Shown: piece by piece, positions 1 through 8,636 of the stretch
Numbering within the stretch: position 1 is the first letter of the stretch
Layout: each line of letters opens with the position of its first letter
From: Geoalkalibacter halelectricus
GTDB lineage: Bacteria > Desulfobacterota > Desulfuromonadia > Desulfuromonadales > Geoalkalibacteraceae
Direction: 5' to 3'
DNA: 64,000 nt
Assembly: GCF_025263685.1 (NCBI RefSeq)
Contig: NZ_CP092109.1
Coordinates: 2,357,001 to 2,421,000 of the forward strand
Translations under genes and position numbers: made by a program
Notes under the pieces: model-generated
Told to the model about the DNA's origin: nothing
Seen by the model: the letters and a program-made list of their open reading frames with translations, nothing else
The model's database searches: none

Positions 1-1185
1 GCCGCCTATGCCCTGGTGGCCTACCACACCGCCTACCTCAAGGCCCACTATCCGGTGGAGTTCATGGCCGCGCTGCTCACCGAGGACATGGAGAACACCG
101 ACAAGGTGGTGAAAAACATCGCCGAGGTGCGCTCCATGGGCATCGAGGTGCTGCCTCCCGACATCAACGCCTCGGAACGCAGCTTCACCGTGCACGAAAA
201 CGCCATCCGCTTCGGCCTGGGGGCCGTCAAGGGCGTGGGCTCGGCGGCCCTGGAGATCATCACCGAGGTGCGCGGCGAGGCGCCGTTCAGCTCCCTGCAC
301 GATTTCTGCGAACGCGTCAACCTGCAGAAGGTCAACAAAAAGGTGATCGAGGCCCTGATCAAGTGCGGTGCCTTTGACTCCCTCGGTGGCCGCCGGGCGC
401 AGTATATGGAAGCGCTGGAAGATGCCATGGAGGCGGGCCAGCGGGTGCAGCGCGAACGCGCCATGGGGCAGGAATCGCTCTTCGGCATGGAAGAGATCGT
501 CAGTGCCGGGGGCAATGGCCACGGCCAACTGCCCGATCTCGAGGAATGGCCGGACAAGGTTTTGCTCAGCTTCGAGAAGGAAGCCCTGGGATTTTTCATC
601 ACCGGCCATCCCCTGGCGCGCTACCGCGACACCATCAAGCGTTTTGCCACCTGCGACGCATCCTCTCTGGGCGATCGCGCCGACAAGGAAGAGGTCAAGG
701 TGTGCGGCATCGTTTCGGCGGTCAAGGAGCTGACCACCAAGAAGGGTGACCGCATGGCCTTTGCCACCCTGGAGGATCTCAGCGGGTTGGTGGAGCTGGT
801 GCTGTTCCCCGAGGTCTATCAGGCCGGCGCGGATTTGATCAAAGGCGAGGAGCCGATTTTGGTCAGCGGCTCCCTCGACGTGGGCGAGGAAACCTGTAAG
901 CTGATGGTAAGCGAGGTCATCGCCCTGCGCGACGTGCAGGAGCGCCAGACCAAGAAGGTGCATTTTCGCCTGAGTTCACCGGGACTCGACGAAGAGCATC
1001 TGCGAGGGCTCAAAAGCATTATCAAGCAGTTTCCCGGTCGCTGCGGCTCCTTTATCCACGTGGTCGTGCCCAACGAGTGCGAGGCGGTGGTCGGGCTGCC
1101 CGACATACTCAATGTCGCCGCCAGCGATGAATTGATGGAGGCCACGGAAAAACTCTTCGGCTACCAGGTCGTCACCTTCGAGTGA
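1..1185 (+). CDS. dnaE: DNA polymerase III subunit alpha, C-terminal part (5' end outside window)
   Basis: This is the catalytic subunit of the replicative DNA polymerase. The reading frame is open from base 1, beginning AAYALVAYHTAYLKAHYPVEF, a segment typical of the end of the DnaE polymerase core. It continues through a helix-hairpin-helix region (NASERSFTVHENAIRFGLGAVKGVG) and an OB-fold region (VKVCGIVSAVKELTTKKGDR). About 394 residues are present and the polymerase active-site aspartates lie upstream of the window. accA follows after 42 bp in the same direction, a common dnaE-accA arrangement. The identity is secure; the start is simply not in the window. Confidence 0.97.
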   Translation, partial: AAYALVAYHTAYLKAHYPVEFMAALLTEDMENTDKVVKNIAEVRSMGIEVLPPDINASERSFTVHENAIRFGLGAVKGVGSAALEIITEVRGEAPFSSLHDFCERVNLQKVNKKVIEALIKCGAFDSLGGRRAQYMEALEDAMEAGQRVQRERAMGQESLFGMEEIVSAGGNGHGQLPDLEEWPDKVLLSFEKEALGFFITGHPLARYRDTIKRFATCDASSLGDRADKEEVKVCGIVSAVKELTTKKGDRMAFATLEDLSGLVELVLFPEVYQAGADLIKGEEPILVSGSLDVGEETCKLMVSEVIALRDVQERQTKKVHFRLSSPGLDEEHLRGLKSIIKQFPGRCGSFIHVVVPNECEAVVGLPDILNVAASDELMEATEKLFGYQVVTFE

Positions 1186-1227
1186 CGCCGGCGGCCGGGT
1201 GCCATTCCATTTACTGGAGACAAAAAC

Positions 1228-2181
1228 ATGCAATTTTACCTCGATTTCGAAAAGCCGATCGTTGATTTGGAGCGCAAGATCAAGGAATTGCGCGAGTTTT
1301 CCACCGAGAACGTGGACTTTTCCAGCGACATCAAGAAGTTGGAGAAAAAAGCCGCCAAGCTGCGCGACGATATTTTCTCCAATCTCAACCGTTGGCAGCG
1401 GACTCAACTGGCGCGTCACACCAACCGTCCTTACACCCTCGATTACGTGAACAACATCTTCACCGAATGGTTCGAGGTCCATGGCGACCGCAATTTCCGT
1501 GACGACCCGGCGCTGGTCTGCGGCTTCGCCCGCCTCGATGGCGAACCCTGCGCGGTGATCGGCCACCAGAAAGGCCGCGACACCAAGGAAAAAGTCTATC
1601 GCAATTTCGGCATGCCCAACCCCGAGGGCTACCGCAAGGCCCTGCGCGTGATGAAGATGGCCGAGCAGTTCGGACTGCCGATTTTTTGCTTCGTCGACAC
1701 GCCCGGCGCGTTTCCGGGCATTGGCGCCGAGGAGCGCGGCCAGGCCGAGGCCATCGCGCGCAACCTGCGCGAAATGGCGGCCCTGACCGTGCCGGTCATC
1801 GTGACGGTGACCGGTGAAGGCGGCTCGGGGGGCGCCCTGGCCGTCGCCGTGGGCAACCGCGTGCTGATGATGGAGTATTCGGTTTATGCCGTGATCTCGC
1901 CGGAAGGCTGCGCGGCCATCCTGTGGAGCGACGGCACCAAGGGGCCAATGGCCGCCGAGGCGCTGAAGCTGACCGCGGCCGACATCGCCTCCCTGGGCTG
2001 CGTCATCGATGAGGTGATCGGCGAACCCGTCGGTGGCGCCCATACCGATCCCGTCGGCGCGGCGGCCCAGGTCAAAAAAGCTCTCAAGAAGCACCTGGCC
2101 GAGCTGCGCGAGTTGTCCGGCGAGGAATTGGTGGAGCAACGCTACCAGAAATTCCGCGCCATGACCGTGGTGGGCGAATGA
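1228..2181 (+). CDS. accA: Acetyl-CoA carboxylase carboxyltransferase subunit alpha
   Basis: AccA forms, with AccD, the carboxyltransferase that moves carboxyl from biotin-BCCP to acetyl-CoA to give malonyl-CoA for fatty acid synthesis in the cytoplasm. The 317-residue protein has the usual AccA length. It has an N-terminal helical segment ([17 protein letters not shown]) followed by the crotonase-like fold with [19 protein letters not shown] and [18 protein letters not shown], which form the CoA/biotin oxyanion region. The ATG is preceded by CTGGAGA at a suitable distance. The stop codon overlaps the ATG of the next gene by 4 bp, implying cotranscription. Confidence 0.97.
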   Translation: MQFYLDFEKPIVDLERKIKELREFSTENVDFSSDIKKLEKKAAKLRDDIFSNLNRWQRTQLARHTNRPYTLDYVNNIFTEWFEVHGDRNFRDDPALVCGFARLDGEPCAVIGHQKGRDTKEKVYRNFGMPNPEGYRKALRVMKMAEQFGLPIFCFVDTPGAFPGIGAEERGQAEAIARNLREMAALTVPVIVTVTGEGGSGGALAVAVGNRVLMMEYSVYAVISPEGCAAILWSDGTKGPMAAEALKLTAADIASLGCVIDEVIGEPVGGAHTDPVGAAAQVKKALKKHLAELRELSGEELVEQRYQKFRAMTVVGE

Positions 2182-3020
2182 GCAGGATGCCGTTCCCGCT
2201 GAATGTTGCGCCACGGTTGTTTCTCGCTCTGCTGATGGTTGCGGTGTTGAGCGCCTGTGCCGCACCGCCGCCCTCGCGCACCCCGGTTTCTCCCGCGCCG
2301 GCTCCAGCTTCCCGGGCACCCGCCGCGGAGGTCCCCGTTGGGACCGAGGGCACCTCGCAGCCTCGGGAATTGCGCGGCTGGGAGCGCCCCTACGAGGTGT
2401 TCGGCGAGCGCTACTACCCGCTGCTCAGCCATGAAGGGTTTGTCGAGGAAGGGCGCGCGAGTTGGTATGGGGAGGATTTTCACGGCAAAAAAACCAGCAA
2501 CGGCGAAATCTACGATATGTACGCCATGACCGCGGCGCACAAGACCCTGCCCCTGGGTATCTACGTCAAGGTGACCAACCTCGACAACGGCCGCGAAATC
2601 ACCTTGCGCCTCAATGACCGGGGGCCCTTCGTGGCGGGGCGCATCATCGATTTATCCTACACGGCCGCGAAAGAACTCGACGTGGTCAGGCCGGGTACCG
2701 CGCCGGTTCGCGTGGAAGCCCTGGGTTACCGCAGGGTGGATGCCTCCGGCCAGGTCGTCTTTACCCAGCCGCAGAGTTGGGAAGTCGGCAGCTATTCGGT
2801 GCAGCTCGGCGCCTTCACCGTGCGGGAAAACGCCCAGCGCCTGGCCGATCAGATGCGGCGCCAGGAAGGCCATTCGAGCATTCAGCAGGGCTATGTGAGC
2901 GGGCAGTTGTTTTACCGCGTGCGGGCAGGAAACTACCCGACCCTGGCGGCCGCCGATGCAGCCAAGGAGCGCTTCGAGGCGCAAGGGTATCGCGGCAGCT
3001 TCGTCATCGCCTCCGAATAA
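2178..3020 (+). CDS. rlpA: RlpA-family septal lytic transglycosylase lipoprotein
   Basis: This is a predicted outer-membrane lipoprotein that cleaves denuded peptidoglycan glycan strands at division sites. The N-terminus is a lipoprotein signal with a lipobox (VLSAC, Cys27). A Pro/Ala-rich linker follows. A double-psi beta-barrel domain comes next ([19 protein letters not shown]...[26 protein letters not shown]) with the conserved His and Asp of RlpA. A C-terminal SPOR domain ([21 protein letters not shown]...[10 protein letters not shown]) should bind septal peptidoglycan. The 280-residue length fits the family. It overlaps accA by ATGA and is followed by a terminator hairpin. Confidence 0.93.
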   Translation: MSRMPFPLNVAPRLFLALLMVAVLSACAAPPPSRTPVSPAPAPASRAPAAEVPVGTEGTSQPRELRGWERPYEVFGERYYPLLSHEGFVEEGRASWYGEDFHGKKTSNGEIYDMYAMTAAHKTLPLGIYVKVTNLDNGREITLRLNDRGPFVAGRIIDLSYTAAKELDVVRPGTAPVRVEALGYRRVDASGQVVFTQPQSWEVGSYSVQLGAFTVRENAQRLADQMRRQEGHSSIQQGYVSGQLFYRVRAGNYPTLAAADAAKERFEAQGYRGSFVIASE

Positions 3021-3037
3021 CCGCCCGCGGTCCGACC

Positions 3038-3064
3038 AAAGCCTCCCCGCTCCGGGGAGGCTTT
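3038..3064. terminator. Bidirectional hairpin terminator between rlpA and tgt
   Basis: A perfect 11-bp stem (AAAGCCTCCCC / GGGGAGGCTTT) with a GCTCC loop lies between the convergent rlpA and tgt stop codons. The A/T ends of the stem supply a short T run for either strand, so it can serve both genes. Confidence 0.75.
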
Positions 3065-3070
3065 GTGAAC

Positions 3071-4192
3071 TTAGTCCTCGTCCTTTTCCCGGCTCAGATA
3101 GGCGGCGAGGAAATCGCGCTTAAAGGCCGCGAAATCATTCTTCTCGATGGCGGCGCGGGCCTGGGCGGTCAGATTCATGTAGAAATGGACATTGTGGATG
3201 GCGGCCAGAGTCGCCGAGAGCACCTCGTTGGCGTTGTAGAGATGGTGCAGGTAGGCGCGGGTGAAATTGCGGCAGCAATAACACTCGCAGGCGGGATCGA
3301 CGGGGAAGAAGTCGCGACGGTAGCGACGATGGGTAAGGCGCAGGCGGCCATGGCTGGTGAACAAGGTGGCACTGCGCGCGTAGCGGGTCGGAATCACGCA
3401 ATCGAACATGTCCATGCCACGCTCGATGCTCTCCAGAATATCTTCCGGAAGCCCCACACCCATCAGGTAGCGGGGCTTTTTTTCGGGCAGGTGGGGAGTG
3501 GTGTCCTCCACCACTTTCTTGAGCAGTTCCAAGCCTTCGCCGACGCTGACGCCGCCGATGGCGTACCCGGGAAAATCCATCCCCACCAAGGCCTGGGCGC
3601 AGTCACGGCGCAGATCGGCATAGGTGCTGCCCTGCACGATCGCGAATAGGGCCTGGTCGGGGCGCGTGTGGGATTTGAGGCAAATCTCGGCCCAACGCAG
3701 GGTTTTTTGGATGGATTGGGCGGCGTAGGCATGGGTCGAGGGGTAGGGGATGCACTCGTCGAAGGCCATGATGATGTCTGCACCCAGGGCGTTCTGGATG
3801 CGGGTCGCCTCCTGGGGGCCGAGAAAGATCTCCTTGCCGCTGACCTCATGGCGAAAAAAGACACCCTGGTCGGTGATTTTTTTCTTCGGCAGGGAAAAGA
3901 CCTGAAATCCGCCGCTGTCCGTCAGGATCGGCCTGGACCAGTTCATGAACCGATGCAGGCCGCCGGCCTTCTCCACCAAGCCCTCGCCGGGACGAAGGTG
4001 CAGATGGTAGGTGTTGCTGAGGATGATCTGGGCACCGGTCTCCTCGACCTGCGCGGTGGTCATGGCCTTAAGGGCGCCATGGGTACCCACGGGCATGAAT
4101 ATCGGGGTTTCGATCACTCCATGCGGCGTGGTCAGGCGCCCGCGGCGCGCACGGCTGGAGCGATCGGTGTGCAGCAATTCAAAGTGAAACAT
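3071..4192 (-). CDS. tgt: tRNA-guanine(34) transglycosylase
   Basis: Tgt exchanges guanine-34 for preQ1 in GUN-anticodon tRNAs during queuosine synthesis. The 373-residue protein has the TIM-barrel motifs. These are LSNTYHLHLRPGEGLVEKAGGLHRFMNW, the catalytic-region LTDSGGFQVFSL, and the second active-site Asp in MAFDECIPYPS and FDCVIPTRYARSATLFT. The C-terminal zinc site is CECYCC...H (PACECYCCRNFTRAYLHHL). It stands alone on the minus strand, convergent with rlpA and divergent from the Cas6-like gene; no other queuosine gene is next to it. Confidence 0.97.
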   Translation of the reverse strand: MFHFELLHTDRSSRARRGRLTTPHGVIETPIFMPVGTHGALKAMTTAQVEETGAQIILSNTYHLHLRPGEGLVEKAGGLHRFMNWSRPILTDSGGFQVFSLPKKKITDQGVFFRHEVSGKEIFLGPQEATRIQNALGADIIMAFDECIPYPSTHAYAAQSIQKTLRWAEICLKSHTRPDQALFAIVQGSTYADLRRDCAQALVGMDFPGYAIGGVSVGEGLELLKKVVEDTTPHLPEKKPRYLMGVGLPEDILESIERGMDMFDCVIPTRYARSATLFTSHGRLRLTHRRYRRDFFPVDPACECYCCRNFTRAYLHHLYNANEVLSATLAAIHNVHFYMNLTAQARAAIEKNDFAAFKRDFLAAYLSREKDED

Positions 4193-4313
4193 GGATAGAC
4201 GTGATCTCCACGGCGAAAGCTGACGGCCGCCGGTGAGGGCGGCCGCAGCCAGATGATGGGTCGTGCTGATGGCCCGGTACCATAACAGAAACAGGTACTA
4301 AAGGCAATTTGAC

Positions 4314-5252
4314 TTGACTGTGAACCCTGCGATTCCGGATATTCTCACCTCCCTGGATTTTGTCCTGATCGAATTCACCCTGGAATTTCAGGAGCCCTTC
4401 GACCTCGATGAAGCACGCATGCTGCGCCTGCGGCGTGATTTGCGCTCCGCCGCGCTGCTGACTCTGGGTGAGGACGAATCCTTCAGCGCCTTGTTCGATC
4501 CGCCCCTGGCCGAGGATCCTGTGGCGCTCAAGCGTTATCAGCGACCCGGCCCCTCCTTTGTCCTGCGGCCCGATCCGCGCCGCTGCGGCTATTACGACAG
4601 CGGCGATTGTTTGCAGATGACGGTCCTCTTTTGGGGCCGGGGAATTCAGTTCATTCGGCACTTCGCGCAAACCATGCAGACTCTAGGCAAAAGTGGCCTC
4701 AATCGCGGCGAGGGGTGTTATGACCTCTTGCAGGTGGATGCACGTGAGTTGTCCGGGAATGCGATTTGCCTGTGGTCGGGGGGAGGGTGGCCGGAGCGGT
4801 TCGCCCCGCCCGTGGCCTCGGTGGCCTGGTGGCTGGACAGTCTCGCGGTGTTGGACAGCCGGGCGGTCCTGGAATTCGTGACTCCCGCGCGGCTGCTCTC
4901 CGCGGGGCGTCCCCTGTTCCGGCCGACCTTCGCGAATCTTTTCCCTTTTATTCTGCGGCGTGTTTCCTCCATGGTCCACGCCCACTGCGGGGGGGCCGAC
5001 ATTGTGCCGGATCCGCGGGTCCTGCAAGAGATCGCTCAGGGGGTTGAGGTCCTGAGCAATGACCTGCTCTGGCGGGATTGGCGGACTCTGGAAAGTGAAA
5101 AGGGCGCCCAGGAGATCGGCGGGGTCAGTGGCCGGCTGGAGCTTTGCGGGGCGGGCCTGGCCGAGATCGGCTGGCTGTTGCGTCTCGGGTCCTTGCTGCA
5201 TTTGGGCAAAGGCGCCGCCTACGGCGCCGGTTGTTATCGCCTCGATTCTTGA
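4314..5252 (+). CDS. Stand-alone Cas6-like RAMP protein (PF10040-type)
   Basis: The 312-residue protein ends in a pattern I recognise from the CRISPR_Cas6 C-terminal domain. A segment FANLFPFILRRVSSMVHAHCGG is followed by LLWRDWRTLESEKGAQEIGGVSG. The final glycine-rich RAMP loop runs from H296 to Y308 (HLGKGAAYGAGCY). In the family this domain binds and cleaves repeat-derived RNA hairpins. No CRISPR array and no other cas gene is present in the window. The N-terminal half is not recognisable to me. The start is a TTG with AAAGG about 9 nt upstream; a GTG two codons later is the alternative. Function outside CRISPR is unknown. Confidence 0.72.
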   Translation: MTVNPAIPDILTSLDFVLIEFTLEFQEPFDLDEARMLRLRRDLRSAALLTLGEDESFSALFDPPLAEDPVALKRYQRPGPSFVLRPDPRRCGYYDSGDCLQMTVLFWGRGIQFIRHFAQTMQTLGKSGLNRGEGCYDLLQVDARELSGNAICLWSGGGWPERFAPPVASVAWWLDSLAVLDSRAVLEFVTPARLLSAGRPLFRPTFANLFPFILRRVSSMVHAHCGGADIVPDPRVLQEIAQGVEVLSNDLLWRDWRTLESEKGAQEIGGVSGRLELCGAGLAEIGWLLRLGSLLHLGKGAAYGAGCYRLDS

Positions 5253-5319
5253 GCGCTTGCCTATTGCAATCGGGGCAGTATAATGGAACAAAAGCGAATA
5301 ATTTCAAAGGGGTGAATCC

Positions 5320-5631
5320 ATGACCGATCTTTGGGAGGAAAGAAAAAAGGCCCTCGAAAACCAGTATTTTCGCAAAATGGAGGAAGAGAAAATCGCCAGT
5401 TTGCGCGAGGTTTCCAAGGAGCGCCTGGTGCGCGAATGCTGCTACAATCGCTGCCCTAAGTGCGGAGAAGCGCTCCAGAAAATGGTGTTTCGCGAGGTTC
5501 CCCTGGATAAGTGCCCGGACTGCGGCGGCGTGTGGCTCGGCCCGAAAGACTTGCAGATTCTCGCCGAGAAGGATCACCGGACCTGGTTTCAGCGCTGGTT
5601 CCAGGCCGAGGAAGACAGCAAAAAAGTTTAG
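5320..5631 (+). CDS. Zinc-ribbon (TFIIB-type, zf-TFIIB) domain protein
   Basis: This is a 103-residue protein with a charged coiled-coil-like N-terminus (WEERKKALENQYFRKMEEEKIASLREVSKERL). A two-CxxC zinc ribbon follows: CPKCGEALQKMVFREVPLDKCPDCGGVWLG, a good match to the zf-TFIIB family. The family is widespread and its exact role is unsettled. The ATG is preceded by AAAGGGGTGA, a strong ribosome binding site. A hairpin follows the gene, so it is probably transcribed separately from ftsH. Confidence 0.85.
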   Translation: MTDLWEERKKALENQYFRKMEEEKIASLREVSKERLVRECCYNRCPKCGEALQKMVFREVPLDKCPDCGGVWLGPKDLQILAEKDHRTWFQRWFQAEEDSKKV

Positions 5632-5666
5632 ACACCAGAAGAGCGCAATTTTTGCCATGCTGGCCT

Positions 5667-5710
5667 GCCCCTGTCGAATCCAGTGCGATTCGGCAGGGGC
5701 GATTTATTTC
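5667..5710 (+). terminator. Hairpin terminator after the zinc-ribbon gene
   Basis: A 14-bp stem pairs 5667-5680 with 5687-5700 (GCCCCTGTCGAATC / GATTCGGCAGGGGC, one G-T pair) around a 6-nt loop. It is followed by GATTTATTT. The T run is imperfect, so termination strength is uncertain. Confidence 0.6.
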
Positions 5711-5812
5711 TGCTCCGCGAAAAAGGCATGCTGCAGTTTGACAAGTGATTCAAAGGCTTCCATGATTTAAAGAACTTAAACTTTAACCCCGTCGTCCCCA
5801 TAGGAATCCGCA

Positions 5813-7687
5813 ATGAACAAAGGCCTCTGGAAGCAATTGCTGGTTCTTTTGCTGCTGCTGGTGGCGTTTAATATCTTCTACGTCGCCTCAATTCCTCCTC
5901 CTTCAGCGCCCCTGGAGATCAGCTACAGCCGTTTCAAGCAAGAAGTCAGGGACGGCAATGTCGTCGAAGTCACGGTGCAGGGCGACTCGGTCGTCGGGCG
6001 TTTTAGCGATCCGCAACCGGAAAAGGAGCCGCCCCCAGAGGGTCGCGAAGCGGTGGTTCATGAGGACTTTCGCACTACGCTGCCTCCTTTTCAGGATCCG
6101 CGCTTGATAGACGATTTGGAGGAGGCCGGCGTGCGCGTTCTGATCAAACCCGAGGAGCGTCCTTCGCCCTGGGCCACGGCGTGGATTTATCTGTTGCCCT
6201 GGATTCTGATTTTCGGCGTCTGGTGGTACGTATTACGCAGCATGCGTGGCAAAGGCGGTCCGAGCGGATTCATGAGCAACTTTTCCAAGTCGGGCGCCAA
6301 ACTTTATACCCAGGAAACATCCAAGATCACTTTCGAGAATGTGGCCGGGCTCGAAGAAGCCAAGCAGGAACTGCGCGAGATCGTTGACTTTCTGCGCGAG
6401 CCGGAAAAGTTCAAGCGCATCGGCGGCAAAGTGCCGCGTGGTGTGCTGCTGGTGGGGCCACCGGGCACCGGAAAAACCCTGATGGCCAGGGCGGTGGCGG
6501 GAGAAGCCGGTGTGCCGTTCTTTTCCATTTCGGCCTCGCAGTTCATCGAGATGTTTGTCGGTGTCGGCGCCAGTCGGGTGCGTGATCTGTTTACCAACGC
6601 CAAAAAGAACGCGCCGAGCATCATTTTCATCGATGAGCTCGACGCCGTCGGGCGCTCGCGAGGAACCGGTCTGGGGGGCGGCAGCGATGAACGCGAACAG
6701 ACTCTCAATCAACTGCTCTCCGAACTCGATGGCTTCGAGCCCCATTCCGAGGTGGTCGTGATGGCCGCCACCAACCGCCCTGACGTCATCGACGCGGCCT
6801 TGCTGCGACCGGGGCGCTTTGATCGACAGGTGGTCGTCGATCGGCCGGACTGGCGGGCGCGCGAGGAAATCCTCAAGGTCCACAGCCGCGATGTGCCCCT
6901 GGCCAAGGACGTAAACCTTCGCGTTATCGCCCGCGGCACTCCAGGCATGTGCGGGGCCGATCTGGAGAGCTTGATCAACGAGGCCGCGCTGATCGCCGCG
7001 CGTGAGAATGCGACCGAAGTGTCCATGCAGCACCTGGAGCGCGCTAAGGACCGTATTTTGATGGGGGCCGAGCGCAGGATCATGATCAGCGAAAGAGAAA
7101 AGCGCATCACCGCCTATCATGAGGCCGGCCACGCCCTGGTCGCCAAATTCACCCCCGGCGCCGATCCGGTGCACAAGGTTTCGGTCATTCCGCGCGGCCA
7201 GGCCCTCGGCGTCACCCAGCAACTCCCCAAGGATGACCGCTATCATTATCCCCGCTCGTACCTGGAGGCCCGCATCGCCGTGTGCCTCGGCGGGCGCGCG
7301 GCGGAACGCGCGGCCTTTGGAGAAGTTTCCACCGGCGCCCAGAATGACCTCAAACAGGCCACCGAGTTAGCCGAAAAGATGGTCTGCCAATGGGGCATGA
7401 GCGAACGCATCGGGCCCATGGCTTTCAGCCGCGGCGAGGAACATCCATTCCTGGGCCGCAAGCTGGCCACGGACAAGACCTTCAGTGAGCAGATGGCCTG
7501 GTTGATCGATCAGGAGATCGAAAATATTCTCAAGGCCGGGGAGGCTGCCGCCGAGCGTATTGTGGAGGAAAAGCGCGCCTTGCTGGACAAGCTGGCTGAG
7601 GCCTTGGTCGAGGAGGAAACCCTCGACCGCGAACGGGTCCACGAAATTTTCGGTCTCGACCCAAAAGCCGAGTCCCTGGAAGGGTGA
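5813..7687 (+). CDS. ftsH: ATP-dependent zinc metalloprotease FtsH
   Basis: FtsH is a membrane-anchored hexameric AAA+ protease that degrades misfolded membrane proteins and some regulators. The protein has TM1 at about residues 7-26, a periplasmic segment of roughly 95 residues, and TM2 at about 123-142. The AAA+ module has Walker A GPPGTGKT near 215, Walker [13 protein letters not shown] and the second region of homology [19 protein letters not shown]. The zinc protease motif HEAGH is at 436-440. At 624 residues the length is normal. The periplasmic insert is Pro/Glu-rich ([11 protein letters not shown]) and a little longer than in E. coli FtsH. Confidence 0.97.
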   Translation: MNKGLWKQLLVLLLLLVAFNIFYVASIPPPSAPLEISYSRFKQEVRDGNVVEVTVQGDSVVGRFSDPQPEKEPPPEGREAVVHEDFRTTLPPFQDPRLIDDLEEAGVRVLIKPEERPSPWATAWIYLLPWILIFGVWWYVLRSMRGKGGPSGFMSNFSKSGAKLYTQETSKITFENVAGLEEAKQELREIVDFLREPEKFKRIGGKVPRGVLLVGPPGTGKTLMARAVAGEAGVPFFSISASQFIEMFVGVGASRVRDLFTNAKKNAPSIIFIDELDAVGRSRGTGLGGGSDEREQTLNQLLSELDGFEPHSEVVVMAATNRPDVIDAALLRPGRFDRQVVVDRPDWRAREEILKVHSRDVPLAKDVNLRVIARGTPGMCGADLESLINEAALIAARENATEVSMQHLERAKDRILMGAERRIMISEREKRITAYHEAGHALVAKFTPGADPVHKVSVIPRGQALGVTQQLPKDDRYHYPRSYLEARIAVCLGGRAAERAAFGEVSTGAQNDLKQATELAEKMVCQWGMSERIGPMAFSRGEEHPFLGRKLATDKTFSEQMAWLIDQEIENILKAGEAAAERIVEEKRALLDKLAEALVEEETLDRERVHEIFGLDPKAESLEG

Positions 7688-7767
7688 GGCAGGGTATTGT
7701 CGGAGGAAAGAGAAGAAACAGTGTTTATATTTTACTCGATGGGTGAAAAAAATAATATGCCAATCCC

Positions 7768-7807
7768 TTGACTTGGTATGCTCCTGGATGTATAACATCG
7801 TTATACA
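7768..7807 (+). promoter_or_regulatory. Sigma-70-type promoter with overlapping palindromic operator
   Basis: A -35 box TTGACT (7768-7773) is separated by exactly 17 bp from a -10 box TATAAC (7791-7796). The -10 lies inside a perfect palindrome TGTATAAC-ATC-GTTATACA (7789-7807). The strong promoter and the symmetric site over its -10 suggest repression by a dimeric regulator. The regulator is not identified in the window; I considered ModE-type sites but the half-site orientation does not match. Confidence 0.7.
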
Positions 7808-7823
7808 CTTAAGGAGGTGGCCC

Positions 7824-7925
7824 ATGGAAAATCAAAAAAGAACTAGCTACTTTGCCGTTCAGATTGTCCTGATTACAGCAAGTTGTGCCGCTTTTGGTGC
7901 CGCGATCGTTCATTTCTTCGGGTGA
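7824..7925 (+). CDS. 33-residue single-pass membrane peptide, unknown function
   Basis: The reading frame encodes MENQKRTSYFAVQIVLITAS followed by a hydrophobic stretch ending in HFFG, 33 residues in all. The N-terminus is polar (MENQKR) and residues 9-31 form one transmembrane helix. An excellent ribosome binding site (AAGGAGGTGG, beginning at 7811) precedes the ATG. The gene has its own promoter with palindrome upstream and a textbook terminator downstream, so it is a stand-alone unit and not an ftsH tail. I do not recognise a family. Small membrane peptides of this kind often modulate a larger membrane complex; that is only a possibility here. Confidence 0.7.
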   Translation: MENQKRTSYFAVQIVLITASCAAFGAAIVHFFG

Positions 7926-7975
7926 ATGTGCGGTTCCCGCAAACCAGATCAGCAATCTTTTCTCCCCTGGCGTTT

Positions 7976-8005
7976 GGCCTGCCTTTCCGGCAGGCCTTTT
8001 TTTTT
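7976..8005 (+). terminator. Strong intrinsic terminator of the small membrane peptide gene
   Basis: A perfect 8-bp stem GGCCTGCC / GGCAGGCC with loop TTTCC is followed by nine T residues (7997-8005). Confidence 0.92.
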
Positions 8006-8147
8006 GATAAAGTGTGAGGGAATTTGCTTTATTTCGAGAGGGGTTTGCCGGAAAGTTGGGTGACAGCGCAAGGAACCCTCACTGGGGCTATCTCGATGCA
8101 TGGATATCGATGGGACAGTGGTGGACGGGTGTGACGGGGGCCTTGTC

Positions 8148-8543
8148 TTAGTTGTGCATTTCCAGCAGGAAATAGTCAAGCAAAACACCGTTTTGATCAA
8201 AGAAGAGGCGCAGGGTGGTGTGCTGATGGACCATGGGGCGCGGGTCGAGGGCGCGGGCTTGGGCGATACGGCGGCCACTGTAAGTCCAGATTTCCGCATC
8301 GGGAAACATCGGATGGCGACCGGCGTCGGGAGACAAAAACGGCCGCGCGCTCTCGGACGGGCGGATGATGGTCTGGGGCGGCCCGAGGAGGTGATAGACC
8401 TCCTGACGCGTGGTCTCTCCGTGAACCAGGCTGTTGCCCAGGGAGGCGGCGCTCAGACGATGGGCGCCTGAATTGAGGGACGGGCTGCACGCGGTAGTCA
8501 GAAGCAGTGCCGCCACAGGCAACACCCAGCGCAAAAAAGCCAT
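8148..8543 (-). CDS. BamE/SmpA-like lipoprotein
   Basis: The 131-residue protein begins with a lipoprotein signal peptide ending in LLTTAC (Cys19). The mature part has LVHGETTRQEVYHLLGPPQT, the short helix-turn-strand signature of the SmpA/OmlA/BamE fold, followed by IWTYSGRR and TLRLFFDQNGVLLDYFLLE beta strands typical of the same fold. It is likely a small outer-membrane-anchored lipoprotein. BamE itself stabilises the BAM complex, but this fold is shared by many lipoproteins, so membership in BAM is not established. bamA lies about 21 kb away. Confidence 0.72.
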   Translation of the reverse strand: MAFLRWVLPVAALLLTTACSPSLNSGAHRLSAASLGNSLVHGETTRQEVYHLLGPPQTIIRPSESARPFLSPDAGRHPMFPDAEIWTYSGRRIAQARALDPRPMVHQHTTLRLFFDQNGVLLDYFLLEMHN

Positions 8544-8636
8544 AACGAGAATGCTCCGGCGGGGAAAATTAAAAGGAAGTAGTCCGTAAGTGCTCTCGGT
8601 GCTTATCGGCAGCAGGAGCCAAAAGGTTTACCCTCC

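Noticed and set aside
976-2319. Long minus-strand reading frame (447 codons) opposite accA
   Set aside because: It mirrors the accA codons, has low-complexity Gly/Ala/His-rich sequence and no domain; it is a GC-driven shadow.
4200-5320. CRISPR array near the Cas6-like gene
   Set aside because: No direct repeats of 20-40 bp with regular spacing were found on either side; only an 8-bp hairpin (CGGCCGCC/GGCGGCCG, 4224-4245) is present.
7789-7807. ModE (molybdate) operator
   Set aside because: The palindrome contains GTTATA halves, but they face the wrong way and with a 3-bp spacer, unlike ModE sites.
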